Shown here: positions 28,547 to 36,902 of the stretch, in pieces | How the letters are laid out: each line of letters begins with the position of its first letter | Position numbering within the stretch: the stretch's first letter is position 1 | Source of the DNA: Exiguobacterium sp. BMC-KP | GTDB taxonomy: Bacteria; Bacillota; Bacilli; Exiguobacteriales; Exiguobacteriaceae | Direction of reading: 5' to 3' | Length of the DNA: 64,000 bases | Assembly: GCF_001275385.1 (NCBI RefSeq) | Contig: NZ_LGIW01000012.1 | Coordinates: 62,001-126,000, forward strand | The notes under the pieces: model-generated | Told to the model about the DNA's origin: nothing | What the model saw: the letters and a program-made list of their open reading frames with translations, nothing else | Databases searched by the model: none | Made by a program: the position numbers and the translations under genes

Positions 28547-28590
28547 AAGCCGGTCATTCTCCGCTTAGGCGAAGAGGGACCGGCTTTTTT
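28547..28590 (+). terminator. Terminator of dbpA overlapping the opposing gene
   Basis: AAGCCGGTC (28547-28555) and GACCGGCTT (28578-28586) form a stem around a 22-base loop, then T. The stop codon of the minus-strand flavoprotein gene (28565-28567) is in the loop, and the right arm encodes its last residues. Confidence 0.85.
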
Positions 28591-29881
28591 GTGTCAAGGC
28601 ATGTCCAAGATGGAGTCCGCTAGCGGCTGCCTGAGCAAGAGAGTGTGTTGCACCGGAACAATCACCGATTGCATAGACACCGGGACACGTCGTCTCAAAC
28701 GTTTCGGACGTTTCAAGCATCGGTGCGTAAAACTTACCATCTAGTCCGTAAAGTAACGTATCTGCAGGGAGTTCCGTCTCAAGAAGTCGTTCGAGGCGTT
28801 CTAAAAAACCTTCTAAGACGAGACAATCTTCTACAGGAACTTCCGCGTGTAAATCTCCCGGGGAAGCACTTAGAGAAGGAATGATTTCGTTACGAGTCAA
28901 TTGCTCCATTGTCGTCGCTTGTAATTTTCGAAAATCACCGAGTCGTTGGACGACGATGCGATCCTGTCCTTGGTTGATCTTGCCGATGACACGCGTCGCA
29001 TACGCATTGGCTTTCGCTAGTGTCGAAAAATAACGTGGGAGAAACAGTGTAAAGTTCAGATTCGTCGATCCGTCTGCTGTCTCGTGGACGTTTTGACCGT
29101 CCGGCATGACGAGGCCTTCTTGATATTTTCGAATGATCCGTCCACGCGGATTCATGCAATAAGTGACGGCTTGACCATGAGGAGAGTCGTAGCCGAGCTT
29201 CGTCTCGAACGTGTCCTGTAGCAACGTTCGAAAGAGGACTTCCTCTGTTTCAATCCGCACACCGAGATCAAGTCGAGTTCGCTGTGGCGTGACACCAAGC
29301 GTAGCTAACTGGTGCAGTGTAAAGTCTGCACCGGAACGACCTGTCGCGAACACGATCCGTTGACTGACGAATGTCTCGTTCGTTGTTTTGATTGTAAACT
29401 GCTCGGACTTCGTGATCTGCTCGATTGTCGCTTCGAAGCGAGCATCGAGTCGCGGTAGTAAGGCATCCTCAAACGCTGTAAAGACGGTAGCAGTCCGTGC
29501 TGTGCCTAAATGACGTACCGTTGTTTCGACTGTGTGGAGACCGGCACGACGGGCACGAGACGCTACAGTAGGCGAGTGAGTGGAATAGCTTTCGATTGTA
29601 TCTGCACCATATGTACATAAGAGGTCATCGACTTCTCGGAATAGTTGTTGCGTCGTTTCTACGCCGATTTTTGAGACGAGCTCTCCACCGAATCCCGTTG
29701 CATAATTGAATTTCCCTTCTGATTTTCCGAGCCCAGCGAATCCAAGATACGCATCTTCTGCCGTTCGTTCACGAATCGGTTTTCCGGCATCGAGCAATAA
29801 GACACGCTGTCCATGTTCAACGAGCTGATGAGCAAGAAAAATTCCCGCTACACCAGCTCCGATAATCGTGACATCATACAT
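28565..29881 (-). CDS. FAD-dependent dehydrogenase (COG2509 type)
   Basis: A 438-residue flavoprotein with an N-terminal FAD motif TIIGAGVAGIFLAHQL and acidic end LLLDAGK, a second dinucleotide-related stretch FATGRSGADF, and a C-terminal YAIGDCSGATHSLAQAAASG that closes the FAD site. This pattern fits the uncharacterised FAD-dependent dehydrogenases of COG2509. The start at 29881 has AAGGAGG upstream; an 85-residue in-frame extension would pass through the downstream part of the nitroreductase gene and is rejected. The last codons lie inside the dbpA terminator. Confidence 0.85.
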   Translation of the reverse strand: MYDVTIIGAGVAGIFLAHQLVEHGQRVLLLDAGKPIRERTAEDAYLGFAGLGKSEGKFNYATGFGGELVSKIGVETTQQLFREVDDLLCTYGADTIESYSTHSPTVASRARRAGLHTVETTVRHLGTARTATVFTAFEDALLPRLDARFEATIEQITKSEQFTIKTTNETFVSQRIVFATGRSGADFTLHQLATLGVTPQRTRLDLGVRIETEEVLFRTLLQDTFETKLGYDSPHGQAVTYCMNPRGRIIRKYQEGLVMPDGQNVHETADGSTNLNFTLFLPRYFSTLAKANAYATRVIGKINQGQDRIVVQRLGDFRKLQATTMEQLTRNEIIPSLSASPGDLHAEVPVEDCLVLEGFLERLERLLETELPADTLLYGLDGKFYAPMLETSETFETTCPGVYAIGDCSGATHSLAQAAASGLHLGHALTQKSRSLFA

Positions 29882-29910
29882 CAAAGACGCCTCCTTTTCT
29901 CTGAGTATAC

Positions 29911-29942
29911 AAAAAAGCCGGATTCCTGTGAAAGGAATCCGG
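29911..29942 (-). terminator. Terminator after the second nitroreductase gene
   Basis: On the minus strand CCGGATTCC and GGAATCCGG form a stem around TTTCACA, then GCTTTTTTG. Confidence 0.88.
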
Positions 29943-29957
29943 ACTGGTTGATATTGC

Positions 29958-30593
29958 TTATTTCCATTCTGTGATGTCAGCGATTGGTAGACGAACAGAT
30001 GGGTATCCTGCGTCAACTGCTTTACCGATTGAAAGCAACATGACTGGGAGGTAACGCTCTTTTTCAAGACCGAATGCTTCTGCAATTTGGTCTTTTTCGT
30101 AACCACCGATTGGGTTTGTATCATAACCATGTGCACGAGCCACGAGCATCAATTGCATTGAAACAAGACCTGAATCAATCAAAATGCTATCACGTAATGT
30201 TTCAACGTCTTCTGGACGGTAGAAACCTTTGATTGCTGGTACTTGGCGATCGCGTACTTCTTGTGGCATAAGACCTTTTTCAACAGCCATATCGTAAATT
30301 GTCTCGATGCTATCGACCGCGTTCATGTCACCGAAGACAGCGATGACAGCAGAAGATGTCTCGACTTGGACTTGGTTGAATTTCGCGAGTGGTGCAAGTG
30401 TTGCTTTGCCTTCTTCGCTATCGATGACAAGGAAACGCCATGGTTGCATGTTAACTGAAGATGGAGCAAGTGTTGCTTCTTCAAGGATTTGTGTCATTTC
30501 TTCTTTTGAAATTTTTACGTTTGTATCGTAGTTACGGATCGAGCGACGTCCTTTGACGATTTCCATGAAGTCCGTAGTTGTTTGAGTAGTCAT
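29958..30593 (-). CDS. NAD(P)H nitroreductase, tandem copy B
   Basis: A 211-residue FMN-dependent nitroreductase-fold protein. The N-terminal FMN-phosphate motif GRRSIRNYDTN, then LAPSSVNMQPWRFLVID and the C-terminal GGYEKDQIAEAFGLEK are typical. Such enzymes reduce nitroaromatics and quinones. It is about 90 percent identical (about 191 of 211 residues by my count) to the adjacent upstream gene. Differences concentrate around residues 94-132. It lies 50 bases after copy A, in the operon led by the MarR gene, and ends at a strong terminator. Confidence 0.9.
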   Translation of the reverse strand: MTTQTTTDFMEIVKGRRSIRNYDTNVKISKEEMTQILEEATLAPSSVNMQPWRFLVIDSEEGKATLAPLAKFNQVQVETSSAVIAVFGDMNAVDSIETIYDMAVEKGLMPQEVRDRQVPAIKGFYRPEDVETLRDSILIDSGLVSMQLMLVARAHGYDTNPIGGYEKDQIAEAFGLEKERYLPVMLLSIGKAVDAGYPSVRLPIADITEWK

Positions 30594-30643
30594 AATTATT
30601 CAATCTCCCTTGTGTGTGTTCTCTGTTTTATAGTGTGAAAAAC

Positions 30644-31279
30644 TTATTTCCAGTCTGCGATGTCAGCGATTGGCAGACGAACAGATGGGTATCCTGCATC
30701 AACTGCTTTACCAATCGATAGCAACATAACCGGTACGTAACGCTCTTTTTCAAGACCGAATGCTTCAGCGATTTGATCTTTTTCGTAACCACCGATTGGG
30801 TTTGTATCATAACCATGTGCACGAGCGACGAGCATTAATTGCATTGAAACGAGACCTGAGTCAATCAAGATGCTGTCTTTCAAATCGTTCGCTGATACGC
30901 TGCTGTACATCCCTTGAATTGCTGGTACTTGGCGATCGCGTACTTCTTGTGGCATAAGACCTTTTTCAACAGCTGTATCGTAGATGTTCTCAAGTTGATC
31001 AACGGCGTTCATATCACCGAAGACAGCGATGACAGCAGAAGATGTCTCGACTTGAACTTGGTTGAATTTCGCGAGTGGTGCAAGTGTTGCTTTGCCTTCT
31101 TCGCTATCGATGACGAGGAAACGCCATGGTTGCATGTTGACGGAAGAAGGTGCAAGCGTTGCTTCTTCAAGGATTTGTGTCATTTCTTCTTTTGAGATTT
31201 TCACGTCTGTATCGTAGTTACGGATTGAACGGCGTCCTTTGACGATTTCCATGAAATTTGTTGTAGTTTGCGTTGCCAT
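30644..31279 (-). CDS. NAD(P)H nitroreductase, tandem copy A
   Basis: A 211-residue nitroreductase-fold flavoprotein with GRRSIRNYDTD at the start and the same PSSVNMQPWRF stretch as copy B. Most of the differences from copy B are in the segment from NAVDQLENIYDT to the SSVSANDLKD region, the part that usually forms the helical lid over the flavin. Its start is one base after the MarR gene stop, and its AAAGAGGAG site is inside that gene, so the two are tightly coupled. Together they look like an inducible nitro- or quinone-compound response. Confidence 0.9.
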   Translation of the reverse strand: MATQTTTNFMEIVKGRRSIRNYDTDVKISKEEMTQILEEATLAPSSVNMQPWRFLVIDSEEGKATLAPLAKFNQVQVETSSAVIAVFGDMNAVDQLENIYDTAVEKGLMPQEVRDRQVPAIQGMYSSVSANDLKDSILIDSGLVSMQLMLVARAHGYDTNPIGGYEKDQIAEAFGLEKERYVPVMLLSIGKAVDAGYPSVRLPIADIADWK

Positions 31280-31280
31280 A

Positions 31281-31736
31281 TTAAATCGACTCCTCTTTTA
31301 GTTTAGGTAATGTATCAGCGTTCGCTTCGATGCGTTGAATCATCTCAGCTAACGTCCGTTGTTCTTGAGCAGAGAATCCTTCGAGTAAATTCTCGAGGAA
31401 CTCATCTTTTTGTTCGCGTAATCGTGCGATGCGCGTCGCTCCTTGTTCCGTTAAAGAAACAAGAATCACCCGATTGTCAGCGGCTGAACGCTCGCGCGCA
31501 ATCATCCCGGTCGATTCCAGGTGCTTCAGGTGACGGGTCACTGCCGCATGATCGACATTAACGCGTTTTTGTAATTCTTTTTGGCTGATCGTTTGATCGA
31601 CTTGCAGTTGAGCGAGCAAATCCATTCGAGTCTGACTGAATCCGTCCGTACAGAGATCGAATTTTTGGGCAATCGTCTTATTGACGGAGACGAGTGCATA
31701 AATCAAACGTCCTTTTTCGTTGCAGGAAATACTCAA
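31281..31736 (-). CDS. MarR-family regulator with an N-terminal cysteine
   Basis: A 151-residue winged-helix regulator. The recognition helix is in VDHAAVTRHLKHLESTGMI and the wing in RERSAADNRVILVSLTEQG. It has cysteines at 5 and 28, in the region where redox-sensing MarR proteins such as OhrR keep a reactive Cys, so thiol or quinone sensing is plausible but not shown. The start is TTG at 31736, nine bases after AAGGA; no in-frame ATG exists nearby. It leads the operon with two nitroreductases and probably represses it through the palindrome at 31777. Confidence 0.88.
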   Translation of the reverse strand: MSISCNEKGRLIYALVSVNKTIAQKFDLCTDGFSQTRMDLLAQLQVDQTISQKELQKRVNVDHAAVTRHLKHLESTGMIARERSAADNRVILVSLTEQGATRIARLREQKDEFLENLLEGFSAQEQRTLAEMIQRIEANADTLPKLKEESI

Positions 31737-31776
31737 TCCATCACATCCTTCCCTTCGTTCGAAGAAACCTTTGACG

Positions 31777-31791
31777 TATCAAAGATTGATA
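31777..31791. promoter_or_regulatory. Candidate operator of the MarR-nitroreductase operon
   Basis: TATCAAAGATTGATA is a perfect inverted repeat (TATCAA, three bases, TTGATA), the size and spacing common for MarR-family sites, 41 bases upstream of the TTG start. Confidence 0.55.
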
Positions 31792-31846
31792 TGTAAACGA
31801 ATATAACGTGTTTAATTTGATGACGCAACTTATCTGCTTCTGACAT

Positions 31847-31878
31847 AAAAAAAGATATCATTCGCGCGGAATGATATC
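31847..31878 (-). terminator. Terminator after the YczE-like gene
   Basis: GATATCATTC and GAATGATATC form a perfect stem around GCGCG; the minus-strand read continues into TTTTTTT. Confidence 0.88.
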
Positions 31879-31890
31879 GAGTCAGGCGAC

Positions 31891-32556
31891 TTAGCTAATT
31901 TGGCGTTCAGACGCCGGAAGTCCTTTTGCGTCAATCGCAGCGATAATACGACGGAAATAAAATAACCAAAATTGGAGAAACGGTCCGATCAAGAAAATCG
32001 AGAGGATCGTTCCAAAGAAAACAGGACCACCGAGTAACCAACCGATGCCGCATGCTGTGACTTCCATGATCGTTCGCATCAGGCGAATCGAGGTTCCGAA
32101 GCGCTCTGCGAGTGTCAGCGTCAGTCCATCACGTGGACCAGCTCCGTAACCGACGGCGACGTATAGACCGGCGCCCATACCGATAATGAAGATTCCGAAA
32201 ACGAGCCAGAGTGTATTCAACCAAATAGACTCAAAAGACGGTAAGAGATGAGAACCAAGCACAAGATTCATAAAGACGCCGACGAAAATCGCGTTAACAA
32301 GTGTACCGATTTGCGGCGTGACGCGGTCTAATGCGTACTTAACGAACACGAGTAAGAGACCAACGAGTAAGATAATCGTTCCGACGGACAGCGGTGTTTT
32401 CTTTTGAAGACCAAGATGTAACACATCCCACGTCGAGACACCGAGTTCCGCTGTAATCATCATCGATGAGCCAAGAGCGAGTAAAAATAAACCGAGGAGG
32501 AAGAGTCCCCACTTTAACGTAGCGCGTAACAACCAGGAAGCACGATGACGCGTCAT
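31891..32556 (-). CDS. YczE/YitT-like integral membrane protein
   Basis: A 221-residue protein with five or six membrane segments. The motif ELGVSTWDVLHLGL (about 37-50) and the later GYGAGPRDGLTLTL form an internal repeat typical of the YczE/YyaS membrane family, whose role is not known. The ATG at 32556 has GAGGTG six bases upstream; a GTG three codons earlier is possible but would lie on that site. It is a single-gene unit. Confidence 0.82.
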   Translation of the reverse strand: MTRHRASWLLRATLKWGLFLLGLFLLALGSSMMITAELGVSTWDVLHLGLQKKTPLSVGTIILLVGLLLVFVKYALDRVTPQIGTLVNAIFVGVFMNLVLGSHLLPSFESIWLNTLWLVFGIFIIGMGAGLYVAVGYGAGPRDGLTLTLAERFGTSIRLMRTIMEVTACGIGWLLGGPVFFGTILSIFLIGPFLQFWLFYFRRIIAAIDAKGLPASERQIS

Positions 32557-32708
32557 GTCTGGCACCTCATTTCTTAAAATAATTGATTCGTTAACTGTAT
32601 CATGAGGAAAGTGGAAGAAGAAAGACGAAATTTTCCGTTTTTTCCATCCTAAGAAGGAGGGGAAGGGTGAAAGAGAAACGTATACTGGAGAAAAAAGGAG
32701 GTAACAGG

Positions 32709-33494
32709 ATGAAAGCGATCCGACATCTGATTCGTTTTACATATATAGAAGCCGTCTGTTGTGTCTTTCCCGTGATGATTTTCGCGGCGCTCGCTCTTTC
32801 GCGTTATCTACCGACTGAACCGATCGCGCGATACGATCTCTTATTGCTATGGTGTGTTCTCGTTCAAATCGCATTACTTGTCAGTCGCTATGAAACAAAG
32901 GAAGAATTCAAACTGATCTTATTGTTTCACGTTATCGGTCTAGCACTTGAACTATTCAAGGTGAACGTTGGTTCATGGAGTTATCCGGAAGACGCTTTGA
33001 CAAAAGTGGCGGGTGTTCCACTGTATGCAGGGTTCATGTACGCAAGCGTCGCAAGTTATGTTTGTCAGGCGTTCAGGCGATTTCATTTACGATTCACTGC
33101 ATTTCCTCCCACGTGGCTTGCGATTAGTGTCGGGAGTCTCGTCTATTTAAACTTCTTCACCCATCACTGGATTTTCGATGCGAGGTGGCTATTGATGATT
33201 CTTGTCGTCCTCGTTTTCTATAGGTCATGGGTTCATTTTACGATCGAGCAGACGGTTTACCGGATGCCGCTTGTCCTGTCCTTTTTGCTGATCGCGTTTT
33301 TTATTTGGATCGCGGAGAATATCGTGACGTTCTTTAAAGGATGGGTCTATCCTCATCAAGAAGGAGGCTGGGCAGTCGTTGATCTTGGCAAATTGTCTTC
33401 TTGGTTTTTACTTGTCATCATCACCGTTCTGATCGTCATCGTCGCGAAATACAAGCATCAGGATCCGGCTGTGGAAATCAATCACCGCACCTAG
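32709..33494 (+). CDS. DUF817 integral membrane protein
   Basis: A 261-residue protein with about eight membrane segments. The stretches ALELFKVNVGSWSYPEDAL, GVPLYAGFMYASVASYVCQAFRRF and WIAENIVTFFKGWVYPHQEGGW match what I recall of the DUF817 family, which has no known function. Conserved Glu, Trp and His residues in membrane segments suggest a transport or enzyme role. The start at 32709 follows AAGGAGGT. It stands alone. Confidence 0.8.
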   Translation: MKAIRHLIRFTYIEAVCCVFPVMIFAALALSRYLPTEPIARYDLLLLWCVLVQIALLVSRYETKEEFKLILLFHVIGLALELFKVNVGSWSYPEDALTKVAGVPLYAGFMYASVASYVCQAFRRFHLRFTAFPPTWLAISVGSLVYLNFFTHHWIFDARWLLMILVVLVFYRSWVHFTIEQTVYRMPLVLSFLLIAFFIWIAENIVTFFKGWVYPHQEGGWAVVDLGKLSSWFLLVIITVLIVIVAKYKHQDPAVEINHRT

Positions 33495-33582
33495 ATGAAA
33501 AAACAACCTGGTTATTTATTTGATCTACTTCTGCGTTTTTCCGTTGCTATAGTGTAAAAAAACGCAAAGGAAGTGTTGGGAC

Positions 33583-34854
33583 ATGATGCAACAGGTGATG
33601 GAACGTGCAACTGAATTGGTTCAAATGAAGTTAGCAGTCGTCGAACGATACGAAGACTGGCAACTTTGGCTCGACGAAGTGAACGGAATCGATGAGTGGG
33701 TCAAGATGTCAGCTTATTATGCACCACGCCACGTACAGGAAACAACGTTCGTCGACGAAGTGGTAGAGGTAATGCCAGAGCAAACTATCGAAGTGCCGTC
33801 ACAAACATCTATCGAACCTGTACGAAAGCTGCGTTATGCTTACACGTTTCAGCGAGGGTTAAAAGGTGGCTCTTTACTAGAATGGTCCGGTAGTCATATT
33901 TCAGAACGAGACGTGCGTGACTGGAATCTCGAGCATGGCATGGAGGTCCGTGTCCGTGTCGAGCGTCAGGATGACCAGAAAACGGTGTGTCGCATCGAAG
34001 CTGTCGTCTCAACGGAACGGATGAAAGAGAACCCGGAACGTGTCGTGTTTGAACAAGCGATCGTCAAAGTACACGGCATTGTTGAAGAGACGGTTAACGG
34101 TCCGCTACAAGATGAAGCAGGAAAACCGTTCTACTATGTCGTACCGGTAGAGGACATGCGCTATTTTCGACTAGAAGCAGGACAACTCGTCGATCTCGTC
34201 ATGTGGCGGGGACGAAAAGAGAGCTTGACGATTGTCTGGAAGCATCAGTTTACCTACGAAAAACCGGTTGTCAACGAACCATCAGATCGCCCGATAAAAT
34301 TAGAACAACTAGTAGAGAAGGTAACTGTTACAGCGAAAAAATCGGACCGGTATGCACGAAAAATGAAACGGCAAACGGCTCCAAAACCTAAAAAAGCGCA
34401 GCGTCGCATTCGTGTTCAAAAAGAGCGAAAGATTGAACCAATCGTGACGACAGCTGTACCTGGACAATTGATGGATTTCGTCGATAAGACACCACTTGAT
34501 TTCACGCGCTTCACAGGTATGCGCCTCGTCATCGTTGGAAACGAACAACAAACAGCTGTCTATCGTGAGTTCTTTGCGCCAACTGGAATTGAATTGATTC
34601 ATCTCGCAGGAGACGCACAATCCGCGAAAAAGATTGCCTGTCTCGCCAAAAAGACGGATGCGATCGTCGTCGTGACGAGCCGTGTCTCTCATGCAGCGAG
34701 TGCGCATGTCATCGCACAGGCGAAAAAACATAGTATTCCGTTCGCGATGGAACGCCTCGATGGTCGTCGTTCATTATATACAGCGTGTGAGCGACAACTT
34801 GAGCGTGCTTGGCTCAAACAGCAAAAAGACGGGAAATTATTGAAAAAAGAGTGA
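33583..34854 (+). CDS. DUF2325-domain protein
   Basis: A 423-residue soluble protein. The C-terminal 105 residues (from MRLVIVGNEQQTAVYREFF) look like DUF2325: a Rossmann-like strand, then KIACLAKKTDAIVVVTSRVSHAA and HSIPFAMERLDGRRSLYTA. The middle (about 235-295) is rich in Lys and Arg (KSDRYARKMKRQTAPKPKK), possibly a nucleic-acid-binding linker. The N-terminal half is beta-rich with no domain that I know. DUF2325 proteins are mostly uncharacterised. The weak site GGAAGTGTTGGG precedes the start. Confidence 0.75.
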   Translation: MMQQVMERATELVQMKLAVVERYEDWQLWLDEVNGIDEWVKMSAYYAPRHVQETTFVDEVVEVMPEQTIEVPSQTSIEPVRKLRYAYTFQRGLKGGSLLEWSGSHISERDVRDWNLEHGMEVRVRVERQDDQKTVCRIEAVVSTERMKENPERVVFEQAIVKVHGIVEETVNGPLQDEAGKPFYYVVPVEDMRYFRLEAGQLVDLVMWRGRKESLTIVWKHQFTYEKPVVNEPSDRPIKLEQLVEKVTVTAKKSDRYARKMKRQTAPKPKKAQRRIRVQKERKIEPIVTTAVPGQLMDFVDKTPLDFTRFTGMRLVIVGNEQQTAVYREFFAPTGIELIHLAGDAQSAKKIACLAKKTDAIVVVTSRVSHAASAHVIAQAKKHSIPFAMERLDGRRSLYTACERQLERAWLKQQKDGKLLKKE

Positions 34855-34877
34855 AACATTAGAAGTTATTAGCCGTA

Positions 34878-34917
34878 GAGTAAGGTGAGAACTTATTTTT
34901 CAAGGAGGACCTTACTC
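34878..34917 (+). promoter_or_regulatory. Hairpin enclosing the DUF975 ribosome binding site
   Basis: GAGTAAGGT (34878-34886) and ACCTTACTC (34909-34917) form a perfect 9-bp stem. The right arm lies between the AAGGAGG site (34902-34908, in the loop) and the ATG at 34918. Folding could limit translation. Confidence 0.55.
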
Positions 34918-35556
34918 ATGTCATCTCAATTAAAAAAAGCGGCAAAGGCGTCGTTAAGCGGTCGTTGGGGATTCGCAGTCCTAACATTTATTCTGTTTAG
35001 TATTATTCAAGGTGTACCTGGGTTATTTGGATCAGATATGGATGAACCAGCTAATACCATGGATCTCGTCGTATCGTTGGTATCGATTTTATTGATTCCG
35101 GTTGGAGTCGGTTGGACTTGGATTGCGATGTCAATTGCTCGTGGAGAAGAAACGAAAGTAACGGATTTATTTGAACCATATGGCATGTTCTTCAAAGTGA
35201 TTGGTCTAGCCATCGTACAATTCTTTTTTATCTTCCTATGGTTACTGCTATTAGTCGTACCGGGAATCATTAAATCATTTTCTTATATGCTAACGTTCTA
35301 TATTTTGCGAGATGAACCATCAATTGGTATCTTAGAAGCCATTACACGCTCTCGGAAAATGATGGACGGGCATAAAATGGAAGCATTCATGCTCTTACTA
35401 TCGTTTATTGGTTGGGCTCTTTTAGGAATCGTTACCTTAGGTCTAGCATTCCTGTGGATTACACCGTATTTCAGCGTCACCTTTGCAAAATTCTATGATC
35501 GTGTTCGTGGTGAACAAACGCCAGAGCCGACATCAGATTTCGTCGCACCATATTAA
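34918..35556 (+). CDS. DUF975 membrane protein
   Basis: A 212-residue membrane protein with five or six hydrophobic segments, starting with the typical LKKAAKASLSGRWGFAVLTF and later WLLLLVVPGIIKSFSYMLTFYILRDEP and AITRSRKMMDGHKMEAF. This is the DUF975 (YciC-like) pattern; function unknown, though members often appear near cell-envelope genes. AAGGAGGA precedes the start, inside a hairpin. A GTG-initiated 11-residue extension is possible but would consist of the hairpin itself. Confidence 0.85.
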   Translation: MSSQLKKAAKASLSGRWGFAVLTFILFSIIQGVPGLFGSDMDEPANTMDLVVSLVSILLIPVGVGWTWIAMSIARGEETKVTDLFEPYGMFFKVIGLAIVQFFFIFLWLLLLVVPGIIKSFSYMLTFYILRDEPSIGILEAITRSRKMMDGHKMEAFMLLLSFIGWALLGIVTLGLAFLWITPYFSVTFAKFYDRVRGEQTPEPTSDFVAPY

Positions 35557-35562
35557 TACCGG

Positions 35563-35589
35563 ATCCCGACATCATGTCGGGATTTTTTT
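35563..35589 (+). terminator. Terminator after the DUF975 gene
   Basis: ATCCCGACA and TGTCGGGAT form a stem around TCA, followed by T. Confidence 0.9.
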
Positions 35590-35669
35590 GTCTAAAACAA
35601 TTCCGATGGGAAAAGACGGTTTAATGGTTGCTTTAGTTCAATGAATTCTGTACGATGAATGCAACACAT

Positions 35670-35768
35670 CTTATCTAGAGAAGTCGAGGGACTGGCCCGA
35701 AGACACTTCAGCAACCCCGCCATGGCGGAAGGTGCTACTTCCAGGAAGGGATACCTTCTGAAGATAAG
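35670..35768 (+). ncRNA. SAM-I (S-box) riboswitch upstream of the LLM/ATP-grasp operon
   Basis: CTTATC (35670-35675) and GATAAG (35763-35768) close P1. The core AGTCGAGGGACTGGCCCGA, CACTTCAGCAACC and GGAAGGTGCTACTTCC are all present. AAGAGCG just after P1 can pair with CGCTCTT of the downstream terminator, giving the anti-terminator. Confidence 0.95.
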
Positions 35769-35790
35769 AGCGGACAGGACAAGATACCGT

Positions 35791-35824
35791 CGCTCTTTTC
35801 GAACTTCGAAAAGGGCGCTTTTTA
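35791..35824 (+). terminator. Riboswitch-controlled terminator
   Basis: CGCTCTTTTCGA and TCGAAAAGGGCG pair over 12 bp (one G-U), followed by CTTTTTATT. Confidence 0.88.
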
Positions 35825-35843
35825 TTATAAGGGGGATGATGGA

Positions 35844-36902
35844 GTGGAGTATGGTTTTTGGTTACCGATTTTTGGGGGATGGTTACGGAATGTCGAAGAT
35901 GAACAGATGCCGGCGACATTCGATTATGCAAAACAAGTCGCACAAACAGCTGAACGCATCGGTTTTTCGACGACATTGATCGCAGAATTGAACTTGAACG
36001 ATATCAAAGGAATAAAGGAACCGAGTCTTGAGGCATGGACGACGGCAGCGGCAATCGCTGCAACAACAGAACGCCTTGAAATCATGACAGCGGTTCGTCC
36101 CGGGTTCCATAATCCGGCGACGACGGCGAAGATGGCAGCAAACATCGATCAGTTGAGTGGGGGACGTTTTACGCTGAATGTCGTCTCGGCCTGGTGGGCA
36201 GAGGAAGCGAAACAGTATAACGGTATCTTTACAGCGCACGATGAACGCTATGCGCGGACGGAAGAATTCGTCACGGTCATGAAAGGACTATGGGCAGACG
36301 CTTCGCCGTATAGTTTCTCAGGCAATCACTATACGATCGAGCAGGCAGAATTACACCCGAAGCCGGTTCAGCGTCCGGGGATTAAGCTCTACGCCGGTGG
36401 AGAGAGTGAAGCCGGAAAACGAACAATCGTCGAACACTGTGATGCGTATGTCATGCACGGGGGCACGGTCGAAGAAGTCGCTCACAAAATCAACGACATG
36501 AAAGTACGCCGGGAAGCGACGGGACAAGCTCCACTCGAAAGCTTTGGTCTTGCGGCTTACATCATTTGCCGGGATACGGAAGAAGAAGCGCTTCTAGAAT
36601 GGCAACGGATTACGGATGTAAAAGAAGATAGCGCTGGTTATGCCGGTTATCAAGACTTCATTAGTAAATCGCAACTGGAACAACAGGTCGAGCGAAATGA
36701 TTATTCCGTCTCAAACCGCGGTCTACGACCGAACTTGATCGGCACACCGGAACAGATTGCGGAACGTATTCTAGCGTTCGAAGCTGTCGGTGTCACGTTG
36801 CTCTTGTTACAATTCTCACCACAACTTGAAGAAATGGAACGCTTTGCTCGTGACGTAATGCCACTTGTCGAAGCGAAACGAAAGGTAGGTCAACAATCAT
36901 GA
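35844..36902 (+). CDS. LLM-class flavin-dependent monooxygenase (SsuD-like)
   Basis: A 352-residue TIM-barrel monooxygenase of the luciferase-like family, close to alkanesulfonate and dimethylsulfone monooxygenases: EYGFWLPIFGGWLRN at the start, SLEAWTTAAAIAATTERLEI, RPGFHNPATTAKMAANIDQ, GGRFTLNVVSAWWAEEAKQY and LYAGGESEAGKR. These enzymes use FMNH2 and O2 to free sulfite from organosulfur compounds. The GTG start at 35844 follows GGGGGA. No flavin reductase or SsuABC importer is adjacent. The SAM riboswitch ties it to sulfur supply. The next gene overlaps by four bases. Confidence 0.9.
   Translation: MEYGFWLPIFGGWLRNVEDEQMPATFDYAKQVAQTAERIGFSTTLIAELNLNDIKGIKEPSLEAWTTAAAIAATTERLEIMTAVRPGFHNPATTAKMAANIDQLSGGRFTLNVVSAWWAEEAKQYNGIFTAHDERYARTEEFVTVMKGLWADASPYSFSGNHYTIEQAELHPKPVQRPGIKLYAGGESEAGKRTIVEHCDAYVMHGGTVEEVAHKINDMKVRREATGQAPLESFGLAAYIICRDTEEEALLEWQRITDVKEDSAGYAGYQDFISKSQLEQQVERNDYSVSNRGLRPNLIGTPEQIAERILAFEAVGVTLLLLQFSPQLEEMERFARDVMPLVEAKRKVGQQS

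Noticed and set aside
29882-30136. 85-residue N-terminal extension of the FAD-dependent dehydrogenase
   Set aside because: The extension has no ribosome binding site and overlaps the terminator and the coding part of the nitroreductase gene. A near-identical frame occurs in the tandem copy (30628-30822), showing it to be a frame shadow of the duplicated gene.
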